Assembly: GCF_026745355.1 (NCBI RefSeq)
Contig: NC_079210.1
Coordinates: 4,342,784 to 4,406,783 of the forward strand
Direction of reading: 5' to 3'
DNA: 64,000 nucleotides
Source of the DNA: Beta vulgaris subsp. vulgaris
Taxonomy: Eukaryota > Streptophyta > Magnoliopsida > Caryophyllales > Amaranthaceae
Position 1 is the first letter of the stretch. Each line of letters starts with the position of its first letter. The notes under the pieces were generated by a model, which searched no databases, was not told the origin of the DNA, and saw only the letters and a program-made list of their open reading frames with translations. The position numbers were made by a program, and so were the translations under genes. Shown piece after piece: positions 1 to 9,544 of this stretch.

Positions 1-97
1 AAGAGAAGCTAATTTTGAAAGATCCTAGTTCATGTTTTGGAGGATGAAATGGCTTAGGCGCAATGAAATGTCAATTTAATTTACTCATGGGGGATTT

Positions 98-319
98 TTA
101 GCATGTTAATAAGGCTTTCATGAGAGCACCAATTGTGAAGCCAGAAAAGGTTTTGGGTTCCATCTCCGATTTTCCATCGGAAGCCCTTGCGAAGGATGTT
201 ACGTTGCTGAAGTATCTTCTTCTAAATAGGAGAATCTTGAAAAAAGGTTGGTTGTTCAGGTATTTATCCTTAACTAAATTAACCCAGACATTATTTGGTT
301 GTTCAGGCAATAATGACAT
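98..319 (-). pseudogene. LINE ORF2 fragment, region after the reverse transcriptase
   Basis: The minus-strand reading frame contains NNVWVNLVKDKYL, the conserved stretch that follows the reverse transcriptase core in plant L1-type LINEs (usual form: LWxxLxxxKY). The same motif recurs in the full-length LINE at 42.6-49.3 kb (NLWVKLVRNKYLK). Only about 70 codons survive and the upstream reverse transcriptase core is missing, so this is a dead fragment. It lies in the same orientation as the endonuclease fragment at 950-1671, so the two are probably remains of one element. Confidence 0.6.
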
Positions 320-329
320 CTTTTTCTAT

Positions 330-949
330 AATAGGCCAGTCGGCTTGGAAGAATTTTGCTCGTACGCATCTGAGCTCGACGATTTATCAGGTTTAATATC
401 AAAAATGGCTTCCTTAATCTCAGTTGGAGACACGGGAGCCAACAAGAGTTGAGAGTCCGATTGTGAAACAAATGGAGTATGAAATTGATATCTAAAGTTC
501 GTTGGGAATTATTTGCTGTCTTGAATCAATCTTTGAATGACTTGGTGAGCAAATTCGCAAGATCATGTTGCGAGTCCACCCATTTCCCTACTTCATTCTT
601 CAAACGGAAGATGGTGGAGTAGGTATGAATTTTTTAAATTTTTTGTTATATATGAACCTGGAGTTGCGATCTCCTTGAGTGAGCCAGGTTTTTCGGGCAG
701 AGGTTCCCCATGCCTTTTGAGTAAAAAGATGAAGTTTTTCACGTTGAATGAGTAGTTGATCGATGTGTTCGTTTAATCCATATTTGGTTAAAAGGTTGAT
801 GCCATAGTTTTGCTTATAGTTCTTTTATTTGTTGGTCATTGGCGTGTAGCTTGTTGGCTGTGTTTGTACTTTATTTTGGTCCAAGATTTGATAGCTGTCT
901 TGATACGCAGTAGTTTTTGTTGAAGGCGATAAAACCGTGAACCTGCAAT
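330..949. other. No recognisable gene; gap between two LINE fragments
   Basis: This stretch separates the LINE endonuclease fragment from the post-RT fragment, where an intact element would hold about 1.5 kb of reverse transcriptase. I see no RT motif (no FADD or RQGDPLSP) in it. Short open frames exist on both strands but resemble nothing I know. It may be heavily decayed LINE sequence. Confidence 0.4.
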
Positions 950-1671
950 TTATGTGTTCCAAATTTTCCTGATGATACAGTGTGAGTCTTTATCAAGGAC
1001 CCAACAATTTTGAAAGCTGAATGGTGGTGCTTTGGTGATGGATTCATGATTTGTTGAGAACAAAATAGGCGCATGGTCCGAAATCGTAAAATTGCCAATA
1101 GAGTAACATACTTCGATTAAAGTCATCGTAAAATTGTGCGTTTGGGATAGCCTTGTCAAGCCGCTCATAGATGGGTGTGTCGTTAAACAGAAACTTCCAA
1201 GAGAAAGCTTTTTGATGACAAGGAATATCAATTGTTGATTGCGTTTGAAGAAGATGGGGTAAGGGTTGTAGTTGGTTGCTTTAGATAGGGGCAACCCCTA
1301 GTTTGTCTTGGTGAAGCATCATTTCATTAAAGTCACCAATTAGTAATCAGGGGTTATGGACTTGCCATAAAAATTGATCGAGATATGCCCAAAAAGCATG
1401 TTCTTCAGTATTTTGCGAAAGGCAGTAGGCCCATATAATAGAGTAGACCTTGTAGGTGGGTTTGTATAGAATTTATAATTCAACAGGTCGTGAGTTACCT
1501 GATTTTGCAGGTTAATATGGTTGTTATTCCAGCACACCCAGATACCTGAGGTGTGATTGATCGGGTCTATTATAATGTTGTTATGGAATTGTAGCGTTTT
1601 AAGGATGCGCTTACTGTTTACATTGTTCGTCAATGTTTGTATGAAAAAAATTATATCCGACTTGTATTTAT
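950..1671 (-). pseudogene. LINE ORF2 endonuclease fragment
   Basis: Two minus-strand frames (1340-1671 and 950-1294) give the order of a plant LINE apurinic endonuclease: SDIIFFIQT near the start, then HTSGIWVCWNN (usual SGGIWxLW), then SDHAPIL, the conserved SDH of the active site, followed by PFSFQNCWVLD, the usual PFxFxNMW block. The GDFN motif expected between them is not readable, and the two pieces are in different frames, so the gene is dead. The protein would have nicked target DNA for target-primed reverse transcription. Confidence 0.72.
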
Positions 1672-2089
1672 TTTTGAGAAAATTAATTCACTCAACGCTT
1701 GGGTTTTTTTTTCCATTGGATATTCCAACTTAAATTTTTATTCAATCTCGTTTTTTGTAAAATCTGAGTCGTTTATCACCGAGTTGGTGCGGAACTCGAT
1801 TTGGGCCTTGTCAGTGAATGAACCCATATATTAGTGGACCTGCATCCATGAACAAAAACTTTAGAGGGTGGAAAAACACCTTATTCAAGTGAGCGTCAAG
1901 CACTCGGTTTTCTATAGCTAAGCTAGTTCAATTTTTTGAGGCCCAAGGCTCATTACATTACCCAAAGAATTTTTTTTTTGATTGAGCGAGAGACGAGGTG
2001 AAGCGGCCCAATTGGCTGGAGCTAGATTGAGGCCCCCTGAGGTGCGCCTATTAACTGATTAGGTCTTGCTTGATATGGACTTGCATACA
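1672..2089. other. Unannotated AT-rich spacer
   Basis: The first part may be the decayed N-terminal endonuclease end of the LINE to the left, but no motif is clear. The rest shows no gene, RNA or TE terminus that I can support. Confidence 0.4.
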
Positions 2090-2130
2090 TCTCTATCATA
2101 TAAGGGAAGGGGAGAGCTATGATGTCCCCA
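2090..2130 (+). mobile_element. Helitron 5' terminus-like sequence
   Basis: The sequence from 2090 begins TCTCTATCATATAAG directly after an A. It matches the 5' end of the Helitron at 3308 (TCTCTATTATATAAG) with one mismatch in 15, and the similarity continues weakly through a GGGG-AGAGCTATG-like segment. Helitrons insert between A and T and start with TC, which fits. I found no separate matching 3' end, so this may be a second, tandem 5' terminus for the Helitron that ends at 4585, or a truncated copy. Confidence 0.5.
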
Positions 2131-2252
2131 TTTCAATATACCGTTTTACCCCCTTTTCTTTCTAAATTATAAGACCAATTTCAACCAAAACAAGACTTCA
2201 AAAAAAACTGTCGAAAATACAATTATAACAATCAATCACAAGTCAACTGAAA

Positions 2253-2357
2253 TTAATAGAATTGCATAATTCACGCTATACAGATAACTGAAATGAAAAA
2301 AACTTTACAAAAACAAGAAAATTCAATTACAAACTATAACCCATTAGCAATTACATA
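2253..2357 (+). repeat. 105-bp direct repeat, copy 1
   Basis: Nearly identical to 2880-2984, from TTAATAGAATTGCATAATTC to TAGCAATTACATA, with roughly seven substitutions or small indels. The two copies flank a 522-bp segment that ends in a MULE terminal inverted repeat. Confidence 0.85.
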
Positions 2358-2577
2358 TTTTCAAGACATGAACCTTCGTCCGGGATTCTTCTCAGTCCAA
2401 GAAGTCCTCCTTGCAACAGGGAGAGTACAATGGCAAGTAATTGATTCCCTTTCAGCCATAGCAAATTCCTAACAAGTTCATAAAGGTGGAATTTTTAGAA
2501 TTCATAAGAATACAATAAAAAGCCCTAATTTCCCCTAGATATATACATTAAAACCCTAGAAATTGCAAAGAACATAC

Positions 2578-2879
2578 CTGAATTTTGAGCTTCAAGAGGA
2601 ATCACAGTGGAATTGAAGTAAATCTTTGCCAAATTTGTTTAGATTAGGTTTGTAAATGTTAGAGAAATATATAGAGGTCAAAGTCGAGGAAAATTGGCGG
2701 GAAATTTAATAAAAAAGCGTGTCAACAGGCCTCACTGTTAACGGAGTCACCTTTTTCTGTTAAGAGGTGGGTATTTAAAAACGTGAAGCTAAGTAGAGAT
2801 GGTTATTTAAATGCAAATGAAATTGGGGTGGTTATTTTGAAACAGGGGTATCTGGCAGGTGGTTATTCACAATTTTTCC
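2578..2879 (-). mobile_element. MULE terminal fragment (promoter end), same family as 7802-13451
   Basis: Positions 2640-2879 match the right end of the MULE at 13451 nearly base for base, ending with the terminal sequence whose complement is GGAAAAATTGTGAATAACC. Read on the minus strand, the terminal repeat is followed by a leader and then a good splice donor, CAG|GTATGTTC at 2577/2578, as in a transcript starting in the terminal repeat. No opposite terminal repeat is visible, so this copy is truncated. The end abuts the second copy of the 105-bp direct repeat. Confidence 0.75.
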
Positions 2880-2984
2880 TTAATAGAATTGCATAATTCA
2901 CGTTATACAAATAACTGAAATGAAAAAACTTTACAAAAACAAAAAAATTCAATTACCAACCATAACCCATTAGCAATTACATAC
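2880..2984 (+). repeat. 105-bp direct repeat, copy 2
   Basis: Second copy of 2253-2357. It starts at the very base after the MULE terminus at 2879, so the duplication and the MULE end are structurally linked. This is far longer than a target-site duplication. Confidence 0.85.
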
Positions 2985-3307
2985 TCCGTTCCCAAGAACA
3001 ATTTACAATTACATACTAAAAAATGTACCAATGTACTACAACGTCAATACAAATTACAAACTAAGAAAAACATACAATTTCGATAGAAAGATTTCACATT
3101 TGTCCATTGGCGAAATGCGAACTTCTAAAAAAGGTACATAATTCTTTTTCATCTTGCAAGTTATTTCAAATTAGTTGAAAAAAAACTAACTCTTATATTC
3201 GAATTACATGAATAATTTAAGTCTCTATTGTATGGTATAAATTTCGAAATAATTATTTTAAAAAATAGTACATGTTTGTAACCAAAAAAGACATTATAAA
3301 ATATAAA
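2985..3307. other. AT-rich spacer, nothing recognised
   Basis: About 320 bp of AT-rich sequence between the direct repeat and the Helitron. No open frame, RNA or TE end that I can support. The base at 3307 is the A that precedes the Helitron TC start. Confidence 0.4.
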
Positions 3308-4585
3308 TCTCTATTATATAAGCCAAGGGTGGAGCAATGGTGTACCCCTTAGAATTTACTTAAATGCCCCCAACATAGATATTATATTTCAAGTTTCCAC
3401 TACCTCGAGCCACCTCATCAACCCCAGTTTCATGCATAAACTTGCCAAAACAAAAATATCAATCAAATAAAATTTAAACCCAATCAACTCATATAAGATT
3501 CAACCACATAAACTTGCCAATAAAAAAGATCCAATAAAAAAAATTAATAATCAAGGACTTACCAAATGTTAATACTACATACAATAACAAAAAAAAAAAA
3601 AATTACATGGCATAACATCCTCTCAAATTAATATTTCCAAAACACAAGCATCAAACAAAAAACAAATCAGTTCTCTTCATAGATTGGACCTTCACGACAT
3701 TCTCAAATACGAAACTCTGAAAATTTTCGATTCTTTAGGTATACAGTTCGTTCTTGAAAATAAAATTATGTGTGCTGTTCTATATTCAGTAAATCTTAAA
3801 AATATGTAGTATGTTCGAGTCAAATTAAACTCAAATTACAGTAACTCTTACGAATATCTGTTGTATTATTTTTTTTCCAGAAAATAATTTCACTTAGATT
3901 ATATTTTATTTAAAATTTAATTCGAAGATAATTGAAATTAAAATTAAAATTAAAAGTACATCATAAATGATTGAAAAAAATGAAATTTCATCGAAAATGA
4001 CTTTAATATTCGTGCCCTAGATATGAAAAAAATTGAGACAAAATATGAGAACTCGAGTTGTTTTTGTGCCCATATATTATAAAGAATTTGAGGAAAAAAA
4101 AAACTTAAACCCATATATTAAAATATAAAAATCAAATTTTGTTACTATAACTTTAATATTCATGCCCAAATAATAAAAAAAAAATTAAGACATAATATGA
4201 GAAATCGGATTCGGGGAAAAAAGAAATACTTAACCCATATATTAAAATCAAAAAAATTGTGCCCATAATCGAATTTCAACATAAACTGCAGAGCTTGGGC
4301 CATGATCGCAAGCAAGCTCGGTGGTCCATGACGGGCTGAGTGAAAGCCAATTCCATGACTGCCAAAGCCAACTTTGCAACTTGCTAATAATCGACAGTCT
4401 CAATTGTATAGATAGAGAAAAAAACAAGTGTGGTTTGAATTGAGGAAAATTGATGAAGATGATGTTCAATTTAATAGAGAGAAAAATATTGCGTGAAATT
4501 TAGAAATATGGGTATCACAATTGGGGGAGTAGTGGTTTGATTTGGGGAAAATATCATCGCACGCATCGCGTGCATTGAAAGCTAA
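3308..4585 (+). mobile_element. Non-autonomous Helitron, 1278 bp
   Basis: All terminal hallmarks are present. The element starts TCTCTATTATATAAG after an A at 3307. It ends in CTAA at 4582-4585 followed by T at 4586. Just upstream of the end is a perfect 6-bp-stem hairpin, GCACGC-ATC-GCGTGC at 4559-4573, eight bases before the CTAA. Helitrons are rolling-circle elements: the hairpin acts as terminator and insertion occurs between A and T without target duplication. No Rep/helicase coding sequence is present, so it depends on an autonomous partner. The interior is AT-rich and non-coding. Confidence 0.82.
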
Positions 4586-5153
4586 TATGTACACAAGTTA
4601 GGTGGGGGGGGGGACACCCTGTCCAAACGCGTGCCGAACACTCGTTTGGTTTGGGCTTGGAAATTCAGAGCATTATATAACCAATAAAGGCCCAGTGGGC
4701 TCAAGGTATCTGCCAATTGGTGGCAATCTAAAAGAAATTTTTAGGTGTTAATTTTTAAGAATGAAAGGTTTTAGAAGGTTTCAATTTGAAAAAAACTCGA
4801 CTCTATAAAGTAGTTTAAGTAAAAAAAAAATCCATTTATAAACTAACCTTTACTTAATATTCATATACTGAATGTTAGCATGTAGGGTATGTTTCATTTA
4901 CTATATTTTCAGTTCTTATTAGAAAAGATAAGGTAGATAAGCATATAAGGTCTAATAAGTCTAGTTCAGCAAAAATAAGGTGTGATACACTTACAAAATA
5001 AGTTCGAATAACATCTAATAAGGATTAATAAAGGTCTAATAAATTGAGATAGACCCATAATAAAAAGATGTTAGCTTTTATCACTCTCGATAGATTACTA
5101 TTAGTCAGATTTGTGTGCAAAAGAACACAAACATCAAATTAAGTATTGTAATA
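4586..5153. other. AT-rich spacer
   Basis: Contains a 10-base G run at 4604-4613 and a segment with repeated TCTAATAAG-like words around 4950-5045. No gene or TE boundary is clear. Confidence 0.4.
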
Positions 5154-5155
5154 TA

Positions 5156-5413
5156 CTCCCCCCGTCCCATAATATAGTGCCTATTTCATTTTTTGTGGGT
5201 CAAACTTTAAAATCTTTGACCGAATATTCTCATTTGTATATATAGAAAAACATATTCATGTGGGATCTTGTTACATTCGTCTCAATGTGTAGTTTCATAA
5301 TATCAACTTTTTATATTTTCTATTAATACGGAATTGAAGATATTAAAGGTCAAAGTTGCATATTGAAGACCGTGTAAAAAAGAAACAAGCACTATATTAT
5401 GGGACGGAGGGAG
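5156..5413. mobile_element. Stowaway MITE (Tc1/mariner), 258 bp
   Basis: The ends are CTCCCCCCGTCCCATAATAT and its near-complement ATATTATGGGACGGAGGGAG, the Stowaway terminal repeat of grasses and eudicots. The element is flanked by TA at 5154-5155 and 5414-5415, the expected dinucleotide target duplication. It is non-coding and would be moved by a mariner-type transposase supplied elsewhere. Confidence 0.9.
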
Positions 5414-5415
5414 TA

Positions 5416-6736
5416 AAAAAATAGATGAGAAACTATATTTATAGAATAATATGATCTAGATTTGACCACAAAAATGTAAGTATTTCAATTTTCAAATGAA
5501 GTAGAGCATTGTTTAAAATACAAATAAAAAGTCTTGGTGTAGGAAAGTATTGTATGAATCTGGTACAAGGGTCCACACGTTGAAATGAATCATTAAGAAT
5601 TCATAAAAACTTTTGGAACTACGTTGCTCCCTCAAAACAAGGCTAGTTTTCATCATAGTACGTGAAAACCAATTAAATCTAGAATTTAATTAGTGTATAA
5701 AAAATACAAGATTCATATGAGGTCATTTAAGTCCCTCCTTTAAAATCATTGACTCTTGCGTAAGCTTTAGAGAGAGAAAGCTAAGTAATAAGAGAGAGAG
5801 CAATGAACGTGTGAAACAAAAAGTCGTCCTCCTCCTCTTCCCATGCTTAGGAAACAACAATACAACATTAACGGGAAAACCTCGTCATCATCTTCTCGGG
5901 AACAACTTTTCATCTTCCCATTTCTTAGATTAATTAAACTTTTCAAAATTTTATCACCTCTTCACCCATTATTATTATCTTCAAGTACTTGCAATAAAAT
6001 CTACCATTATAGGAGTACTTATTATTTCCTTTGTGAAGGGACTACAAAAATAGAGAGTATAACATAAATGTATTATGAAGAGTCGGAAGAAGAGGAAAAA
6101 AGAAGAGAAACTAGAAATGCTGAAGATCTTCATTTGATATGCATGGAAATGGTTAATGTTTCGGAAACAAAAAGGTTTCTCGAACGAGTTAAGCCTTAAG
6201 ATTTTGTTATTGTAAGGCTTCATACCTGAGGTCTTAGAGGTTTTCATGCTTCATAGCTTCGAATGGTACGCAAGATTATAGCTTATCTTTTTACGAAAAC
6301 TTGATCGTTCGAGATTCGCGGCGGCGTACATGGGAAAGCCAGGCATTGCTCTTGTTCTCCGTTGTCATAAATTTTTTTGGTTCATTTGTTTTGTTTTTTG
6401 GACTCAATAATCTTGATAATAATATGTATTATTATATCTTCTGGTTTAGCTTTAACTCTTTTTTTTGGTATAAGTTTTTTCTTTCTTTCTTGCGATTTAT
6501 GTATTGTTTCAATTGATTGGAGAGGAAATAGCTAGCGACAACATTAGTTTGTAATATTGTTTCGTTGCCGACACTTTTATCACGAATTTTAGTGGAATAA
6601 GACATTGCTGGTTTCCCCTGATTTTAATCTTCTATAATTGTATGGTAGGAGTATTTCTTTTCTGTACTTTTATATTTATTTATTTTCAGGCCTTTCATAT
6701 GTGTTTGTTAAGCTTCCTATTTATATGTTTTAAAAA
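5416..6736. other. Unassigned 1.3-kb stretch with small open frames
   Basis: Open frames of 60-90 codons occur on both strands (5843-6067 plus, 5981-6247 minus, 6301-6516 plus), but none resembles a protein I know. An AGAGAGAGAAAG-rich tract near 5768-5800 looks like a plant 5' leader. An 8-bp-stem hairpin (AAGCCTTA/TAAGGCTT) lies at about 6191-6221. A non-coding transcript or decayed gene is possible, but I cannot support either. Confidence 0.35.
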
Positions 6737-7220
6737 GAAAATTTGTGAAAAGTAACTTTTTAAATTCAAGTTTTTGCGAGAAACAACCGTTTTAAAAAAA
6801 TATGGGAAAATAAGTCCTTAAAAAAATTTGAAGAAACAACCTTGACCCTTTTTTCAGGCATTAACTAAGTATTTTGCGGCTTCGACTCATTGAAACTAAA
6901 TATGGCAAGGCACGTAATCCATATATCTTATGTTTCAACCCAATTTCCCATTATATACTGATGAAGTCAACGTCAGAAAATATTTGGCCAATGTCGAAAA
7001 ATGTAGAAAAACAAGGTTGAAATATAAGAGATGTAGTTCACGTGCACTCCACATGTTTGGTTTGAACGAAAAGCTGAAAATTCTTGGTCAATGCCGGAAA
7101 GCGGTTCAAGGTTATTCTTTGCAAAATATTTTCTTGTCAAGGTCTTTTTTGCCATATATTTTTTTAAAGGTTGTTTCTCGCAAAAACTTGTATTTAAAAT
7201 GTTGTTTCTGGCAAATTTTC
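6737..7220. mobile_element. Fold-back MITE with about 85-bp TIRs, copy 1
   Basis: The left arm starts GAAAATTTG and contains CAAGTTTTTGCGAGAAACAA. The right arm ends with the complement, containing TTGTTTCTCGCAAAAACTTG and CAAATTTTC. Flanks are TTTTAAAAA at 6728-6736 and CTTTAAAAA at 7221-7229, matching in eight of nine bases. The duplication length fits a hAT (8 bp) or Mutator (9 bp) relative. A second, more decayed copy is at 23730-24236. There is no transposase; the open frames inside are short and differ between copies. Confidence 0.75.
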
Positions 7221-7351
7221 CTTTAAAAATCCTGCTATCAGTCAGGTATCACATTTGCACGAGTGTCTTTTGGCAGTGCTTAGACCTGGTTATTGGGCGG
7301 GTCGGGTCAGGATCAGTGCGGGTAGGACGCGAGTCGGGTCATAAGAGGATC

Positions 7352-7606
7352 TGTTAAAGATACGAGATATAATCAGTATCGGAAAATATATGTATAATAT
7401 ATTTTCCATGTTCATATTATTAAGAGAATAATATATTTAGGTTTAATAATGTTAAAATATTATTTATTGAATATTTTATTGTTGTGGTCCAATATCTTTT
7501 AGGAAGATTGTTTCCTATCTTATATCACCTTAGGTTTTGTATAAATACTCTACCTATTGATGGATAATATTTCAAGCCACACATAACCCTTTACCCCAAA
7601 TTTGTC
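7352..7606 (+). mobile_element. Ty1-copia LTR (5'), about 255 bp
   Basis: The segment starts TGTTAAAGATACG and ends TTTGTCA. It is directly followed by TGGTATCAAGAGC, the initiator-Met tRNA primer-binding site used by copia elements. A TATA-like TGTATAAATACTC lies about 60-70 bp before the end. The internal region is cut about 70 bp after the primer-binding site by the palindromic MITE at 7679. I found no second LTR, so the 3' half is lost or outside recognition. Confidence 0.65.
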
Positions 7607-7623
7607 ATGGTATCAAGAGCAGG
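7607..7623 (+). promoter_or_regulatory. copia primer-binding site
   Basis: TGGTATCAAGAGCAGGT directly abuts the LTR end. It pairs with the 3' end of initiator methionine tRNA to start minus-strand DNA synthesis. The same core occurs in the two copia elements at 52966 and 63401. Confidence 0.75.
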
Positions 7624-7801
7624 TTAGATCTTGGGAGAGCTCACAAAAAAATTCTCCCCTGTAGGTAGGTTAAAAATGAACAGTTAGATGTGTTAGATAT
7701 AAGTTTTCGTGTAACAAATGTTGCTTGTGTATATCACATATGTTGTTTGTGTATATCACATATGTTGTTTGTGTATGTAAAAATGTTGTTTGTTTTTCTT
7801 A

Positions 7802-7948
7802 GGAAAAATTGTGAATAACCACCTGTCAGATACCCCTGTTTCAAAATAACCACCCCAATTTCATTTGCATTTAAATAACCACCTCTACTTAGCTTCACGT
7901 TTTTAAATACCCACCTCTTAACAGAAAAAGGTGACTCCGTTAACAGTG
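7802..7948. repeat. MULE left terminal inverted repeat
   Basis: 147 bp, inverted copy of 13305-13451 with very few differences. It is the probable promoter of the element's transcript: it is followed by a CT-rich leader at 7985-8070, typical of plant 5' untranslated regions. Confidence 0.9.
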
Positions 7949-8674
7949 GGGCCCATTTTTTTTACTGACCTAATTTCCCTCCAACAGACCATGCATTTCT
8001 CACTTTTCTTCCTATTCTCTCTTTCCTCTCTCTTCTTTCTTCTTCAAACTTCAATTATTATTTCACCTTCCCCTCCCCATTTTAAATTTTTCATTCAATT
8101 TTTCTGGACAAGATTATCTCTTTCTCTAATCTGCAACTCAGTTTTTTACAGTGAGAAGAAGGTGTGAGTGACGCTGGTGTTACTGCATTGTGTCGTGAAG
8201 TTGGGGCCCATTGAAGTTGATTATATTCCCTAAACAAGGTAAAAAAACTGAAACTTTAACCTTTATACTATACTAATCTATGTATAAATTATTCAATTAA
8301 GTAATTAGAAGCTTGGTTAAGCAATTGCTTTTTTGTTTTTGATTGATTTTTAATTGTTGTTGATTGCCTTTTTTTTTTTTTTTTTTTGGCAATTCAAAAT
8401 TTTTATTGACTACCAAAAAAAGGAGTACAAAACCAGAGTGAAGAAACAAGCCTTCTACACTCTACAACATATGCAAAGCTTAAGAAATTAATAATTGTCT
8501 TTCAAGCTCACAACATCTACAAGAAATTCTAAAGATAATCTCTTTCACAAGAAGATTACTTGATAACAAAGTATTCTTAAAGACTTTGTTGTTCCTTTGA
8601 AGCCAAATAGCATAAACACTTTCAGTATAAAGCATGATGTATACTTTATCCAGGCTCTTCTTACTTCTAGCTTT

Positions 8675-9541
8675 TTAAATCACATATTCCAGCTCCAAAC
8701 TTGAATCAGCTAAAGGCTGTTTCTGAATATACTGAAGAACCTGTCTCCAGACTTCTTTACTATAATCACAGGAGAAAAATAGATGTTGTCTGTCTTCCAC
8801 ATGTTGATCACAGATTTTACATAAAGGGCTAATGCTAGTATTCCAGAGGCTCACTCTACTTGCAGTAGCTAATCTGTCCAGCATTGCTAACCATAGAATA
8901 AATTTGCTTTTTGGAGTAGAGTTGTTGTTACAGAAAAGCCTTCTCCAATCAACCTTCACAAAATTACCTCTGAGTAGCTTGTATGTCTTTTTTATACTAA
9001 AATTTTGCTGAGTACTAATGGCATCCCAGCCTCCAACATCTTCTAACAATCTTCTGGAAGCAACAATCTTTTTTAACATCCAAGAGATATTGTTGCTCAA
9101 GTTCACCTCAATCAGAGTACTTCTCTTAATATAGTATGCATTAACCCATCTAACCCACAACTTATCTTGTTTAAACGCCAGAGCCCAAAGCAGCTTAAGT
9201 ATAGCTGCCTTATTCCAGACTTTCATGTCTATAATATTCCACCCACCAACAACTTTGGGAAGTTGAAGGAAATCCTAGGCAACTGGAGCCTTTCTTGACT
9301 GATCAGGATACCCAGTCCATAAGAATCTTCTACAAATGGTCTCAACAGCCCTAATAAGCTTCTTTGGGAGAGGAAAAATTTGATCCCAAAAGTTCTGCAT
9401 ACTCCCTAGAATAGCTTTTATAAGTTGTAATCTGCCTGCATAAGTAAGGAAGTGAGCCATCCAACCCTGAGCTCTGTCAGTTATTCTATCAATCAAGGGT
9501 TTGCATTGAGTGAAGCTTAACTTCTTTGCTGCCAAAGGAAC
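8675..9541 (-). pseudogene. LINE ORF2 C-terminal region with zinc-binding domain
   Basis: The frame 9541-9275 continues the reverse transcriptase after the CACTA insertion: LGVPLAAKKLS, then AQGWMAHFLTYAGRLQLIK, the conserved W-x-x-x-x-LSxAGRxxLI block of plant LINEs. After a frameshift the second frame (9226-8675) gives KLLWALAFKQDKLWVRWVNAYY and then the reverse-transcriptase zinc-binding domain, with CKICDQHVEDRQHLFFSC, a C-x2-C...H...C arrangement. Two frames and the stop near 8675 mark it as inactive. Confidence 0.85.
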
Positions 9542-9544
9542 TCC

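Noticed and set aside
2253..2888. TTAATAGAA as a 9-bp target duplication of a short MULE at 2262-2879
   Set aside because: The left side lacks the terminal inverted repeat, and identity extends over 105 bp rather than nine.
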